Part shown: positions 30,197 to 38,016 of the stretch, one piece after another | Layout of the letters: every line of letters starts with the position of its first letter | Numbering within the stretch: position 1 is the stretch's first letter | Assembly: GCA_003132145.1 (NCBI GenBank) | Contig: PKWU01000028.1 | Location: 1 to 49,262, forward strand | Origin: Granulicella sp. | GTDB lineage: Bacteria > Acidobacteriota > Terriglobia > Terriglobales > Acidobacteriaceae | Direction of reading: 5' to 3' | DNA length: 49,262 bases | Translations under genes and position numbers: made by a program | The notes under the pieces: generated by a model | What the model was told of the DNA's origin: nothing | Seen by the model: the letters and a program-made list of their open reading frames with translations, nothing else | Database searches by the model: none

Positions 30197-31697
30197 AGTC
30201 GGCGCCGTCGCTCAGCGCGTCCATGTAGGCGACGTCGAGCGCCGTGCCCTGCACGGTGACGTACTCGTTGTCGATCTCGGAGCCGTCGACGGTGCTGAAG
30301 ATGTGCACCTGTCCGCCGTACGCGGTGTAGACCTTGTTGAAGTTCTGCACCCAGCAGATTCCGGTGAGGCTGCCGTAGTAGTACTGGTCGTCGTTCTGGT
30401 TGGGATAGGGAACCACCGCGGTCGGCGAACCGGGCGTGACGTTGGGAAGTATCTGCGGAGAGAGCGTCGTGCCGCCCAGCACGACCATGGTCAGGCAGTT
30501 GTAGTTCTCGCCCAGCTTGGCGCGTTCTCCTGTGGCGCAGAACTGCGATCCGATCCACAACGTATTGTTGTCGGCAAACAGCATCTTGGAGTGGCTGCCA
30601 TCGGAGATGGAGTACTGCCCCGTAATGGTGTTGGTCGCCTGGTTCATGGTGGAGAGGAAGCCCGCGAAGAGTCCGTCCGGCTGGAGTTGCTGGCCGGCCA
30701 GGTAGAGCGTTGTTCCGTCGGAGAGCGCATCGGTGACGCCGCCCGGAACGGGGACGTTGGCGATCTGGGGGTTGGGCTGCACGGGCGACGAGGGGATCAC
30801 ATTTTCGTTCAGCGGGCCCTGCTGGAGCAGCGTGACGCTGGCCGTCTTGCCGCCGCACTCCGCTCCGCAGTTCAGCACATACGCCGTGGTGCCGTCGAGC
30901 GAGAAGTAGACGTTCGATGGCTCGTCATACGTTCCCGGCACGGAGACCGCGCAGTAAACGGGGAGCAGGGCCGGCTCGCAGTCGGCGGAGCCGGTGGCGG
31001 CAATGGCCGCCTGCGTGGTTGGGTACTGGTTCTGGTTCAACTTGAAGACCCGGTAGAGCACATTGGAGTTGCGCACCATGGCAAGCGCAACCGTGTCCCC
31101 CGTATTCACCACGACCTTGAAGACATTCGGCAGGTTGAGCACGTAGCTCTTTCCCGTCAGATTGTCTATGATCTCCAGTACTCCGGCGAGCTCCTCGGCC
31201 CCGTAGTAATGCCCGAACCCCGCAGGCACCGCGACCGCACTCGATCCGGACTGGAAGGTGCCGACCGATCCGGAAGACGATTCGGTGGAGTAATTGATGT
31301 TGGTAAGGCTGCCATCGCTGTTGGAGTAGACGTACCCGCGCATCTCCGCGGGGAAGTTCATGATGGTGCCGGGATACCCGGAGGAATAGCCGCTGATCGA
31401 GTAGGTCGGAATGGTGTCTTCGACGTTGCTGCGAATGTCGCGCAAGGCGTCGACGATCTGCAGGTCGCCGGAGCTGCCGTTCGCGCTTATGCCGATCATC
31501 ACTCGCTGGGCCAGCTTGCTGGGCGGCACGGGCCGGCCCGCATAGTTGTACTCGGGAAACTTGTAGTAGTAGTAGGCCGCGGAGTGGCAGGACGAGAGCG
31601 CGAGCGAGGAGACCGCAGCCAGCAGAACGCAGAGCAGCCGGGAGCCGAAGATGCCGCATCCGGAGGTCTTCCGCGCAGAGCAGGAGGATTGGATCAA
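30195..31697 (-). CDS. Probable lipoprotein with beta-propeller-like repeats, unknown function
   Basis: A hydrophobic signal (SRLLCVLLAAVSSLALSSC) ends in a lipobox cysteine, so the mature protein should be lipid-anchored in the envelope. The mature part is rich in Gly, Ser, Asn and Tyr and has repeats resembling YVTN-type propeller blades, such as YFSLDGTTAYVLNCG and ALSDGTTLYLAGQQL. The frame is open to an ATG at 31880, but that would put about 70 residues before the signal. TTG at 31697 or 31770 fits better, and I use 31697, so the start is uncertain. The stop codon coincides with the edge of the inverted-repeat element. No partner gene is evident. Confidence 0.7.
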   Translation of the reverse strand: MIQSSCSARKTSGCGIFGSRLLCVLLAAVSSLALSSCHSAAYYYYKFPEYNYAGRPVPPSKLAQRVMIGISANGSSGDLQIVDALRDIRSNVEDTIPTYSISGYSSGYPGTIMNFPAEMRGYVYSNSDGSLTNINYSTESSSGSVGTFQSGSSAVAVPAGFGHYYGAEELAGVLEIIDNLTGKSYVLNLPNVFKVVVNTGDTVALAMVRNSNVLYRVFKLNQNQYPTTQAAIAATGSADCEPALLPVYCAVSVPGTYDEPSNVYFSLDGTTAYVLNCGAECGGKTASVTLLQQGPLNENVIPSSPVQPNPQIANVPVPGGVTDALSDGTTLYLAGQQLQPDGLFAGFLSTMNQATNTITGQYSISDGSHSKMLFADNNTLWIGSQFCATGERAKLGENYNCLTMVVLGGTTLSPQILPNVTPGSPTAVVPYPNQNDDQYYYGSLTGICWVQNFNKVYTAYGGQVHIFSTVDGSEIDNEYVTVQGTALDVAYMDALSDGAD

Positions 31698-32040
31698 GGG
31701 AGTTTCCGGCGACGGGCTGGGGAACGGCTGAGCGCCAACCCCGCGGACAAAGAGACTTCGATTCTTCAACGTGGACAACTCCAACCTTCGTCGTACTCGT
31801 GTTTCGCCTGAGCTTACCCAGTGAGTATACCAAAGGAAGAGGGCTCCGGACCTCGTCTCGCGGTGGCAGGGCGATCGCATGAAGCGTTAATTATTTACTA
31901 CAGGGCACCCCCCCTGTTGGTTAAGCGTAAAGTATTCAAAAAATGCAGCTTAAGCTCGCGCTAAGCGCGCGAGACGTATAAATGGCGAAGATCTGGCACT
32001 CGGCACCGAATGCGCTGTACCGGGGAAAATAAATTTATCC

Positions 32041-32154
32041 ATGATCATCATAAATAAGGAGTTAGTTCTGGATCAAATTTGCAGGATATTCATTCTATGC
32101 GGCTTAGATCTTTCGATATTTGGAATCAATGACTTGCGGTTTTATGCTGGTTAA
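32041..32154 (+). CDS. Possible 37-residue small protein
   Basis: An ATG-started ORF encoding MIIINKELVLDQ... and ending YAG, with hydrophobic stretches (CRIFILCGLDLSIFGI). It lies in very AT-rich DNA and ends eight bases before a GC-rich hairpin. The best ribosome-binding candidate (GGGGA) is about 15 bases upstream, which is too far, so translation is doubtful. It may instead be part of a small RNA that ends at the hairpin. Confidence 0.25.
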   Translation: MIIINKELVLDQICRIFILCGLDLSIFGINDLRFYAG

Positions 32155-32161
32155 ATACGAA

Positions 32162-32183
32162 GGCCCGGCGAGTTGGCCGGGTC
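32162..32183 (+). terminator. Terminator-like hairpin
   Basis: An eight-base stem with one G-U pair: GGCCCGGC, a GAGTTG-type loop, then GCCGGGTC, followed by TGTTTGG, a weak T-rich tail. It stands in AT-rich DNA after a tiny ORF and could end a short transcript that starts within the AT-rich stretch. Confidence 0.45.
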
Positions 32184-32233
32184 TGTTTGGATTAACTTAC
32201 TAATTTAATTATACACGTTGGAGGGAAACTACT

Positions 32234-32284
32234 ATGCCAACTTCTGAGATATTTTATCTGGATTGTTTCTATAGAGTTAGGTGA
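32234..32284 (+). CDS. Possible 16-residue leader peptide
   Basis: ATG with a good GGAGG ribosome-binding site (32220-32224, nine bases upstream) encodes MPTSEIFYLDCFYRVR and stops at TGA. It precedes the homocysteine methyltransferase/MTHFR gene by 186 bases. The strong ribosome-binding site in otherwise non-coding DNA is the only evidence. A regulatory upstream ORF is possible. I do not recognise the peptide. Confidence 0.3.
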   Translation: MPTSEIFYLDCFYRVR

Positions 32285-32470
32285 TTTTTTGTGGTGCAAG
32301 GGGCTTGACACGCGAATTTGCTGGGGAATTTGCAGAAAGATTTTTCGATTCATGCGATTGCCCTGACTGCGGTGGTTTGGTGCTGGCTCCGAACGTGGCT
32401 TAGGATGAAGCAATACGTTTCAGGGAAACGACTTCGGGACGGGTCAAGGAAAAGGCTTCGAGGACATGCC

Positions 32471-34522
32471 ATGGCAGGTGCGGGATTGAGTGCGTCAGAG
32501 ACCGCCGCGACAGACGCGAAAGGAAGCGCGAAAAGCCGTGCGGCAGGAACCGCGATCGACCGGCTCTTCTGCGGCGGACGCGTACTCTGCGACGGCGCCA
32601 TGGGCACCATGCTCTATGGCCGCGGCATCTTCATCAACCGCTGCTACGACGAGCTGAACCTCTCGCAGCCGGAGACCGTCGCCGGTGTCCATGCAGAGTA
32701 CCTGCAGGCCGGGGCCCAGATCATCGAGACCAACACATTCGGCGCCAACGCCTGCCGGCTGGAGCGCTACGGTCTGCGCGACAAAGTGCGCGAGATCAAC
32801 CTCGCCGGAGTGCGCATCGCCCGCCAGTGCGTTGCGCAGATCGCCCAGAAGCAGGCCACCGAGGCATATGTTGCCGGGGCCATCGGCCCGCTCGGCGTTG
32901 CGCTGGCGCCGCAGGGCGAGCTCAGCCTCGAGCAGGCGCGCGAAGCGTTCGCCGAACAGATTGCCGCGCTGGCCGAAGGTGGGCCCGGCGTGGGCGCGGA
33001 CCTGCTCATCCTGGAGACCATGACGTCGCTGGCCGAGGCGGGCGAGGCCATTCGCGCCGCGCGCGAGGTTGCACCCGGCCTGCGCCTGGTCGTGATGATG
33101 ACGGTCGATGAGGACGGCAACTGCCTGGATGGTGCCACCCCCGAGATCGCCGCCGAGCGGCTGACCAAATGGGGCGCGGACGTGATCGGATGCAACTGCT
33201 CGGACGGGCCCGCCACCGTGCTGACGGTCATCGAGCGGATGCGCCTGGCGACCCGCCTGCCGCTGGCCGCCATGCCTAACGCCGGACTGCCGCGCGCCGT
33301 CGATGGCCGCAACATCTACATGGCCTCGCCGGAGTACATGGCCAGCTTCGCGCGCAAGTTCATCCACGCGGGGGCAAGCCTCATCGGCGGTTGCTGCGGA
33401 ACCACGCCCAACCACATCCGCGCCATGCGGTCTGCGATGCGCGCCCTGCTGGCGCAGGAGGCGTCGGCACGGCGCGACGCGGCAGGACTGGGCGCAACGG
33501 GAGTGGATGAGACGGGCCACGGGGCAACGGGTACAGGCCAGAGCTCGCTGCAGGCTGACTCCGAGGCCGCCGTGGAGGCCGCCGGGCCAAGCTACCGCCC
33601 CAAACCCATCGTCAGCCAGGTGGAGCCGCTGCCCCTGGCCGAGCGCTCCAAGGTTGGCGCGCTGATCGCCTCCGGCCAGTTCTGCACGCTGGTGGAGATC
33701 GTTCCGCCCAAGGGCATCGACTGCTCGAAGGAGATCGAGGGCGCGGCGCTGCTGCATCGGCTGGGCGTCAACGCCATCAACGTTCCCGACTCGCCGCGGG
33801 CCAGCGCGCGCATGAGCGCGCAGAGCCTCTGCATCCAGATCCAGCAGAAGGTTGGCATCGAGACCGTCCTGCACTACACCTGCCGCGACCGCAACCTTCT
33901 CTCCATCCAGTCGGACCTGATCGGCGCGTCGTCGATTGGCCTGAAGAACATCCTGTGCCTCACCGGCGATCCGCCGAAGATGGGGAACTATCCCGACGCG
34001 ACGGCGGTCTTCGATGTCGATGCCATCGGGCTGACCGGCATCGTGCGCAATCTGAACTACGGCCTCGACCTCGGCACCAACCCCATCGGCGCGTCCACCG
34101 GCTTCACCCTGGCCTGCGCCGCCAACCCCGGCTTCAGTGACATCGACTTCGAGGTGCGCCGCTTCGCGCAGAAGGTGGAGGCGGGCGCGGAATATGCCAT
34201 CACGCAGCCGGTCTTCGACCTGCGCTTGCTGGAGCAGTTCCTGCGCCGCATCGAGCCGTTCCGCATTCCCGTGATCGCAGGCATCTGGCCGCTCATCAGC
34301 CTGCGCAACGCCGAGTTTCTGAAGAACGACCTGAAGATCTCCATGCCTGATACGATCCTCACGCGCATGGCTGCCGCCGCCACGCCGGAGGCCGCGCGCG
34401 CCGAGGGAATCCGCATCGCGCAGGAGATGCTGGCTTCGGCGCGAACCATGGTTCAGGGCTGCCAGGTCAGCGCGCCCTTCGGAAAATATACCGCTGCCGC
34501 CCAGGTCCTCGGCCTGGCGTAG
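32471..34522 (+). CDS. Homocysteine S-methyltransferase / methylenetetrahydrofolate reductase fusion
   Basis: Two-domain one-carbon/methionine protein, about 683 residues, like B. subtilis YitJ. The N-terminal homocysteine-binding domain starts LCDGAMGTMLYGRG and carries zinc-ligand cysteines C243 (GCNCSDGP) and C308-C309 (GGCCGT). The C-terminal domain (from about residue 390) is a MetF-type FAD reductase: VPDSPRASARMSA, LHYTCRDRNLLSIQSDL, LCLTGDPP. A low-complexity linker (GLGATGVDETGHGATG) joins them. No cobalamin-binding or methyl-THF module is present, so it is not a complete MetH. The ATG at 32471 has GAGGA upstream. The frame is open to 32318 but that part looks non-coding. Confidence 0.92.
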   Translation: MAGAGLSASETAATDAKGSAKSRAAGTAIDRLFCGGRVLCDGAMGTMLYGRGIFINRCYDELNLSQPETVAGVHAEYLQAGAQIIETNTFGANACRLERYGLRDKVREINLAGVRIARQCVAQIAQKQATEAYVAGAIGPLGVALAPQGELSLEQAREAFAEQIAALAEGGPGVGADLLILETMTSLAEAGEAIRAAREVAPGLRLVVMMTVDEDGNCLDGATPEIAAERLTKWGADVIGCNCSDGPATVLTVIERMRLATRLPLAAMPNAGLPRAVDGRNIYMASPEYMASFARKFIHAGASLIGGCCGTTPNHIRAMRSAMRALLAQEASARRDAAGLGATGVDETGHGATGTGQSSLQADSEAAVEAAGPSYRPKPIVSQVEPLPLAERSKVGALIASGQFCTLVEIVPPKGIDCSKEIEGAALLHRLGVNAINVPDSPRASARMSAQSLCIQIQQKVGIETVLHYTCRDRNLLSIQSDLIGASSIGLKNILCLTGDPPKMGNYPDATAVFDVDAIGLTGIVRNLNYGLDLGTNPIGASTGFTLACAANPGFSDIDFEVRRFAQKVEAGAEYAITQPVFDLRLLEQFLRRIEPFRIPVIAGIWPLISLRNAEFLKNDLKISMPDTILTRMAAAATPEAARAEGIRIAQEMLASARTMVQGCQVSAPFGKYTAAAQVLGLA

Positions 34523-34557
34523 CAGAGTTTGAGAACAAGGTGAGGGAGCAAACCACG

Positions 34558-34824
34558 ATGGCGAACTTTGAAGAGCAATTGACGCAGTTGGAGACGGTGG
34601 TGGAGCGGCTGGAGCGCGGCGACCTGTCGCTGGACGAGTCGGTGCGCCTCTTCGAGGACGGCATGAAGCTGTCGAGCGACTGCAAGAAGGAACTGGAGCA
34701 GGCCGAGGGCCGCATCCAGGTGCTGGTGGAGGGCAAGGCCGGCAAGATGCAGCCCACCGAACTGGAGCTGGAGCCGAACGGGAACGACGACCTCGATGCA
34801 GATGAGGCCGACGATCAGGAGTAG
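34558..34824 (+). CDS. xseB: Exodeoxyribonuclease VII small subunit
   Basis: An 88-residue protein with the XseB core FEEQLTQLETVVERLERGDL, then LDESVRLFEDGMKL and a coiled-coil helix, ending in an acidic tail (DDLDADEADDQE). With XseA it degrades single-stranded DNA. The xseA gene is not in the window. The ATG at 34558 is preferred to a GTG six codons upstream because homologues start here and GGGAG precedes it. It lies 35 bases after the methyltransferase/MTHFR gene on the same strand and is probably co-transcribed. Confidence 0.93.
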   Translation: MANFEEQLTQLETVVERLERGDLSLDESVRLFEDGMKLSSDCKKELEQAEGRIQVLVEGKAGKMQPTELELEPNGNDDLDADEADDQE

Positions 34825-34895
34825 CGTTTGTGATCGCGAAACTGTCGCTCCCAACCGAGAACGATCTGAGGTGAGCTGCTTAGAGACTCTGGTGG

Positions 34896-35885
34896 CTATC
34901 GATCTCTGCTGGTGACGAAGCCGGGGACCCAGAGGAGGGCGCGCTTGGCTTCGGTGAGGGGCAGGTCGGCGATGGAGAGGCGGGCGGCCTCGGCGTAGGC
35001 GCAGGCGGTGTCCATGGCGTAGGCGATGGAGCCGTGGCGCTCCAGAATCTCCAGAATCTCCGGGTGCGAGACGGTGGTGAAGCTGCGTTCGGCGAGCACC
35101 GTGCGGATCGCCTCGCGGTCGGCCCCGGTGCCGCGCTCCAGCGCGTGGATGACGGCCAGCGTGGCCTTTCCCTCGCGCAGGTCGCTGGCGACGGGCTTGC
35201 CGAGGATGTCTTCGGCGGCAGTGAGGTCCAGCACGTCGTCGACGATCTGGAAGGCGAGGCCGAGGTTGCGTCCGTACTCTCCGAGCTGGGATTCGGTCTC
35301 GTCGCTGGTGCCGCTGATGGCGGCGCCCAACTGCATCGAGACGCTGAAGAGGCAGGCCGTCTTGCGATAGATGAGGTCGAAGTACTCCTCCTCGTTGATG
35401 AGGTGGCCGAGCTTCTGCATCTGGAGGAGCTCGCCCTCGACCATCTGCTGGGTCAGTGAGATCAGCAGCTCCAGCACGCGGAAATTGCGCTCTTCCAGGG
35501 CGGTGGAGAAGGACTGCATGTAGAGCCAGTCGCCGGCGAGGACGCACTTGGCGTTGCCCCAGGTGGTGTTGGAGGAGGGACGGCCGCGGCGCGTGTCGGC
35601 CTCGTCGATGATGTCGTCATGGACCAGGGTCGCGGTGTGCAGCATCTCGACCACCGCGCCGAGGCGGATGCGCGAGTGGCTGGTGCAGCCCAGCGCCTTG
35701 GACGAGAGCAGAAGAAGCAGCGGGCGAATGCGCTTTCCACCGCCCGCCATCAGGTACTGGGCGATGTCGGTGATGACATCGATGTCGGACGCGGACTGGC
35801 GGGTGAACTCCTGCTCGATGGCGGCGAGATCGTCGCGCAGCAGTTCGAAGACCTCTTTCGCCGTCGCAATGGAGAGAGCGCTCAT
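34896..35885 (-). CDS. Polyprenyl diphosphate synthase (octaprenyl type)
   Basis: Trans-prenyltransferase, 329 residues, that elongates allylic diphosphates with IPP, probably to make the quinone side chain. The first aspartate-rich motif is VHDDIIDEADTRRG (D90, D91, D94) and the second is FQIVDDVLD (D216, D217, D220). The substrate-binding GGGKRIRP is at residues 48-55. The residues just before the first motif (EMLHTATL) have no bulky aromatic, consistent with a long-chain product, as in IspB. It is convergent with xseB (71-base gap). Chain length cannot be fixed from sequence. Confidence 0.93.
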   Translation of the reverse strand: MSALSIATAKEVFELLRDDLAAIEQEFTRQSASDIDVITDIAQYLMAGGGKRIRPLLLLLSSKALGCTSHSRIRLGAVVEMLHTATLVHDDIIDEADTRRGRPSSNTTWGNAKCVLAGDWLYMQSFSTALEERNFRVLELLISLTQQMVEGELLQMQKLGHLINEEEYFDLIYRKTACLFSVSMQLGAAISGTSDETESQLGEYGRNLGLAFQIVDDVLDLTAAEDILGKPVASDLREGKATLAVIHALERGTGADREAIRTVLAERSFTTVSHPEILEILERHGSIAYAMDTACAYAEAARLSIADLPLTEAKRALLWVPGFVTSRDR

Positions 35886-35987
35886 GCCAAGTTAGAGTAG
35901 CAGGTCGGGGCCGGAGATTCTTCGATTCGCCGTCAATCTGAAAAAACTACTGCGTTCCAGCAGCGGGATGAGGCGCGGCAGGTCAGG

Positions 35988-36485
35988 CTAGTTGCGGTAG
36001 TTGGTGAACTGCAGAGCGACACCGAAGTCCGCGGCGCGCAGCTTGGCCATGACCTGCTGCAGCGTGTCGCGGTCCTTGCTGACCACGCGCACGGTGTCGC
36101 CCAGAATGCTGGCCTGCGCCTTCAGCTTCATCTCCTTGACCAGCGCGGCGATCTGACGGGCCTTCTCCGCCGGAATGCCCTGCACCATCTTGATATTCTG
36201 GCGGACGGAGGAGTTTGCCGCAGGCTCCAGCTTCTCGTACTCCAGGTTCTTGAGCGAGACGCCGCGCTTGACCAGCTTCTGGCGCAGGATCTCCTTGACC
36301 GCCTCCAGCTTGTACTCGTCCTGCGAGGCGAGCTGGATCGCATCCGCGTCCTCGATGGTGATCCTCGACTTTGTGTCCTTCAGGTCGAAGCGGGTGTTGA
36401 TCTCCTTGGTTGCCTGATCGACCGCGTTCTTCACCTCGGCCAGGTCCACCTTGCTGACTACATCGAAGCTATTGTCGGATGCCAT
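35988..36485 (-). CDS. YajQ family nucleotide-binding protein
   Basis: A 165-residue protein with the family start MASDNSFDVVSKVDLAEVKN, then INTRFDLKDTKSRI and the end SILGDTVRVVSKDRDTLQQV...FTNYRN. YajQ homologues bind nucleotides, and one in Xanthomonas binds cyclic di-GMP. The role here is unknown. The frame is open to 36908, but that overlaps tatD and lacks similarity, so the ATG at 36485 is used. It is separated from tatD by 29 bases that are mostly a period-7 repeat. Confidence 0.94.
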   Translation of the reverse strand: MASDNSFDVVSKVDLAEVKNAVDQATKEINTRFDLKDTKSRITIEDADAIQLASQDEYKLEAVKEILRQKLVKRGVSLKNLEYEKLEPAANSSVRQNIKMVQGIPAEKARQIAALVKEMKLKAQASILGDTVRVVSKDRDTLQQVMAKLRAADFGVALQFTNYRN

Positions 36486-36502
36486 GTGGGACAGTATAGG
36501 AC

Positions 36503-36530
36503 AGTTGCTGGTTGTTAGTTGTTGGTTGTT
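36503..36530. repeat. Period-7 tandem tract at the end of tatD
   Basis: Four heptamers in register: AGTTGCT, GGTTGTT, AGTTGTT, GGTTGTT. The tatD stop codon (36515-36517 on the minus strand) lies inside the tract, and its last residues (TTNN) are encoded by it. Two other period-7 tracts occur in the window with different but related units. Confidence 0.8.
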
Positions 36531-37375
36531 GGAAAGAGGCGGTTGAAGTTCGCCGTGGTGAGCGCGGCGATCTCTTCGAGCGAGATGCCGCGCAGCCCGG
36601 CCAGGCACTGGGCGGTGTGGACGACCAGCGCGGGTTCGTTCTGTTCTCCGCGGTGGGGGATGGGAGCGAGGAATGGCGCGTCCGTCTCCACCAGGATGCG
36701 GTTGGCGGGGGCAAACGCCGCAACCTCGCGCAGGCCGGCGGCCCTGGGGTAGGTCAGGTTGCCGGCGAACGAGAGATAGAAGCCGAGGTCGAGCGCGCGT
36801 TGCGCCTGCTCGATCGTGCCGGAAAAGCAGTGCAAAATTCCGGCTGGAATCGCGCCGCGATTCTTTGGGCTCCAGTGCGCGTCCAGCAGTTCCAGCAGAT
36901 CCTGCCATGCGTTGGCGGAGCCGAATTTATCTTTGGCCTCGGGTGTTGCCAGCTCGGATGTGCGGCAGTGGATCAGGACCGGCTTGCGCGCGGCGGCGGC
37001 AACCTGCACTTGAGCGACGAACGCGTCGCGCTGGATGGGGGCCGTAGGGTTGTCGACGTGGTAGTAGTCCAGGCCGATCTCGCCGATGGCGATGACGCGG
37101 TTGTCCTCGACCAGCCGGGCCAGTTTGGCCAGCGCGGCGGCGTCCGCCCGGTGCGCCTCCTGGGGATGGATTCCCGCGCTGGCGTAGATCGCGGGCGTCT
37201 CCGGCTTGCCGCTGAACTGGGTGGCGATCTCCAGTGCGCGTTGCATCTGGTCGGGTCCGTCGCCGATGCCGATGGCGAGGATGGTGCGCACGCCGGCAGC
37301 CTCGGCGCGCGCCAGCACTTCGGCCAGGCCGTCGGGGTACATATCGAGGTGCGCGTGAGAGTCGGTCAGGTACAT
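36515..37375 (-). CDS. tatD: TatD family metal-dependent deoxyribonuclease
   Basis: TIM-barrel hydrolase, about 286 residues. Metal-site motifs are LTDSHAHLD, ASAGIHPQEAH, AIGEIGLDYY, LIHCRT, GILHCFSG and LVETDAPFL, all as expected for TatD/YcfH nucleases acting on DNA ends. The ATG at 37375 is preferred to a TTG three codons earlier, which falls in a period-7 repeat. The C-terminal residues are encoded by another period-7 tract, so both ends of this gene abut such repeats. The YajQ gene follows on the same strand. Confidence 0.93.
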   Translation of the reverse strand: MYLTDSHAHLDMYPDGLAEVLARAEAAGVRTILAIGIGDGPDQMQRALEIATQFSGKPETPAIYASAGIHPQEAHRADAAALAKLARLVEDNRVIAIGEIGLDYYHVDNPTAPIQRDAFVAQVQVAAAARKPVLIHCRTSELATPEAKDKFGSANAWQDLLELLDAHWSPKNRGAIPAGILHCFSGTIEQAQRALDLGFYLSFAGNLTYPRAAGLREVAAFAPANRILVETDAPFLAPIPHRGEQNEPALVVHTAQCLAGLRGISLEEIAALTTANFNRLFPTTNN

Positions 37376-37380
37376 GGGAT

Positions 37381-37428
37381 TCAAGGTTCAAGGTACGAGG
37401 TACAAGGTGAAGTTTAAGGGTACAAGGT
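37381..37428. repeat. Period-7 tandem tract upstream of tatD
   Basis: Units in order: TCAAGGT, TCAAGGT, ACGAGGT, ACAAGGT, GAAGTT (six bases), TAAGGGT, ACAAGGT. It begins five bases before the tatD ATG. The AAGGT motif reads on the plus strand, so it does not provide the tatD ribosome-binding site. Confidence 0.8.
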
Positions 37429-37489
37429 TCCGCGTGCGAGCAACAGCATGGGGTGTCGTGCAATAGTCCCATGAGGTAGGATTGCACGC

Positions 37490-37984
37490 ATGAAGAATAT
37501 GAGCCGTCGCGAACTCTGTGTCTCCCTTCCGGTGCTGGCCGCCATGGGCGCGGATGCGCCGCAAGCCCTGGCATTGCAGAAGAACTCCGCTGCAGGTACG
37601 CCGTCGGCGGCCTCCGGGTCGCTTGCCGCCTCGCGCGCCTTTGGCTTCGACCAGATGCCGGTGCGCACCATGGCTAATGGCGGCGAGAGCCGGGACATTG
37701 TGCATGGCACGCTGGCCACGGGCGAGACCGTGAGCCTGCACCAGTCGATGCAGATGGCCGAGTCCGAGCCCAACCCGCTGCATGCGATCGAGCACTCGGA
37801 GTTCATCCTGGTGCGCGAGGGCGAGCTGGAGTTCCAGCATGTGGGCGCGAACGGCATCGTCAGCGAGCATGTGGGGCCGGGCGGCGTCTTTTACGTCGCT
37901 TACGGAACGAAGCACACGGTGAAGAACGCGGGCGGCATTCCGGCGAGCTACTTCGTGGTTGCCATCGGCGGCGACGCGCGGTAG
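37490..37984 (+). CDS. Secreted cupin-domain protein
   Basis: A 164-residue protein. The N-terminus (MSRRELCVSLPVLAAMG) resembles a twin-arginine export signal (SRREL plus a hydrophobic stretch). The cupin barrel follows, with motif 1-like residues (HQSMQMAESEPNPLHAIEHSEF) and motif 2-like GPGGVFYVAYGTKHTVKNAG, including candidate metal ligands His and Glu. Cupins cover many functions, and neither substrate nor pathway can be inferred. The start may be ATG 37490 or 37499. It is divergent from tatD and convergent with the GspF-like gene. Confidence 0.8.
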   Translation: MKNMSRRELCVSLPVLAAMGADAPQALALQKNSAAGTPSAASGSLAASRAFGFDQMPVRTMANGGESRDIVHGTLATGETVSLHQSMQMAESEPNPLHAIEHSEFILVREGELEFQHVGANGIVSEHVGPGGVFYVAYGTKHTVKNAGGIPASYFVVAIGGDAR

Positions 37985-38016
37985 GGCGGCCTGCGCGTGC
38001 TACGTCTGCTCTACGG

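Larger units (their letters stand above)
31881..32470. other. AT-rich intergenic stretch
   Basis: About 590 bases without a sizeable gene. Two 60-base lines counted by eye (32041-32100 and 32221-32280) are roughly one third GC, far below the coding regions around them. It contains a CTCGCGC/GCGCGAG hairpin (31955-31973), two tiny ORFs, a terminator-like hairpin at 32162-32183 and a TTGACA hexamer at 32305-32310 with no good -10 partner. I found no recognisable SAM or cobalamin riboswitch core despite the methionine-pathway gene downstream. Confidence 0.6.

Noticed and set aside
31881-32470. SAM or cobalamin riboswitch upstream of the homocysteine methyltransferase/MTHFR gene
   Set aside because: I looked for the conserved cores and paired stems and could not find them. 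A covariance-model search would be decisive.
36503-37428. CRISPR array
   Set aside because: The repeats are seven-base degenerate units without spacers, and no cas gene is present.
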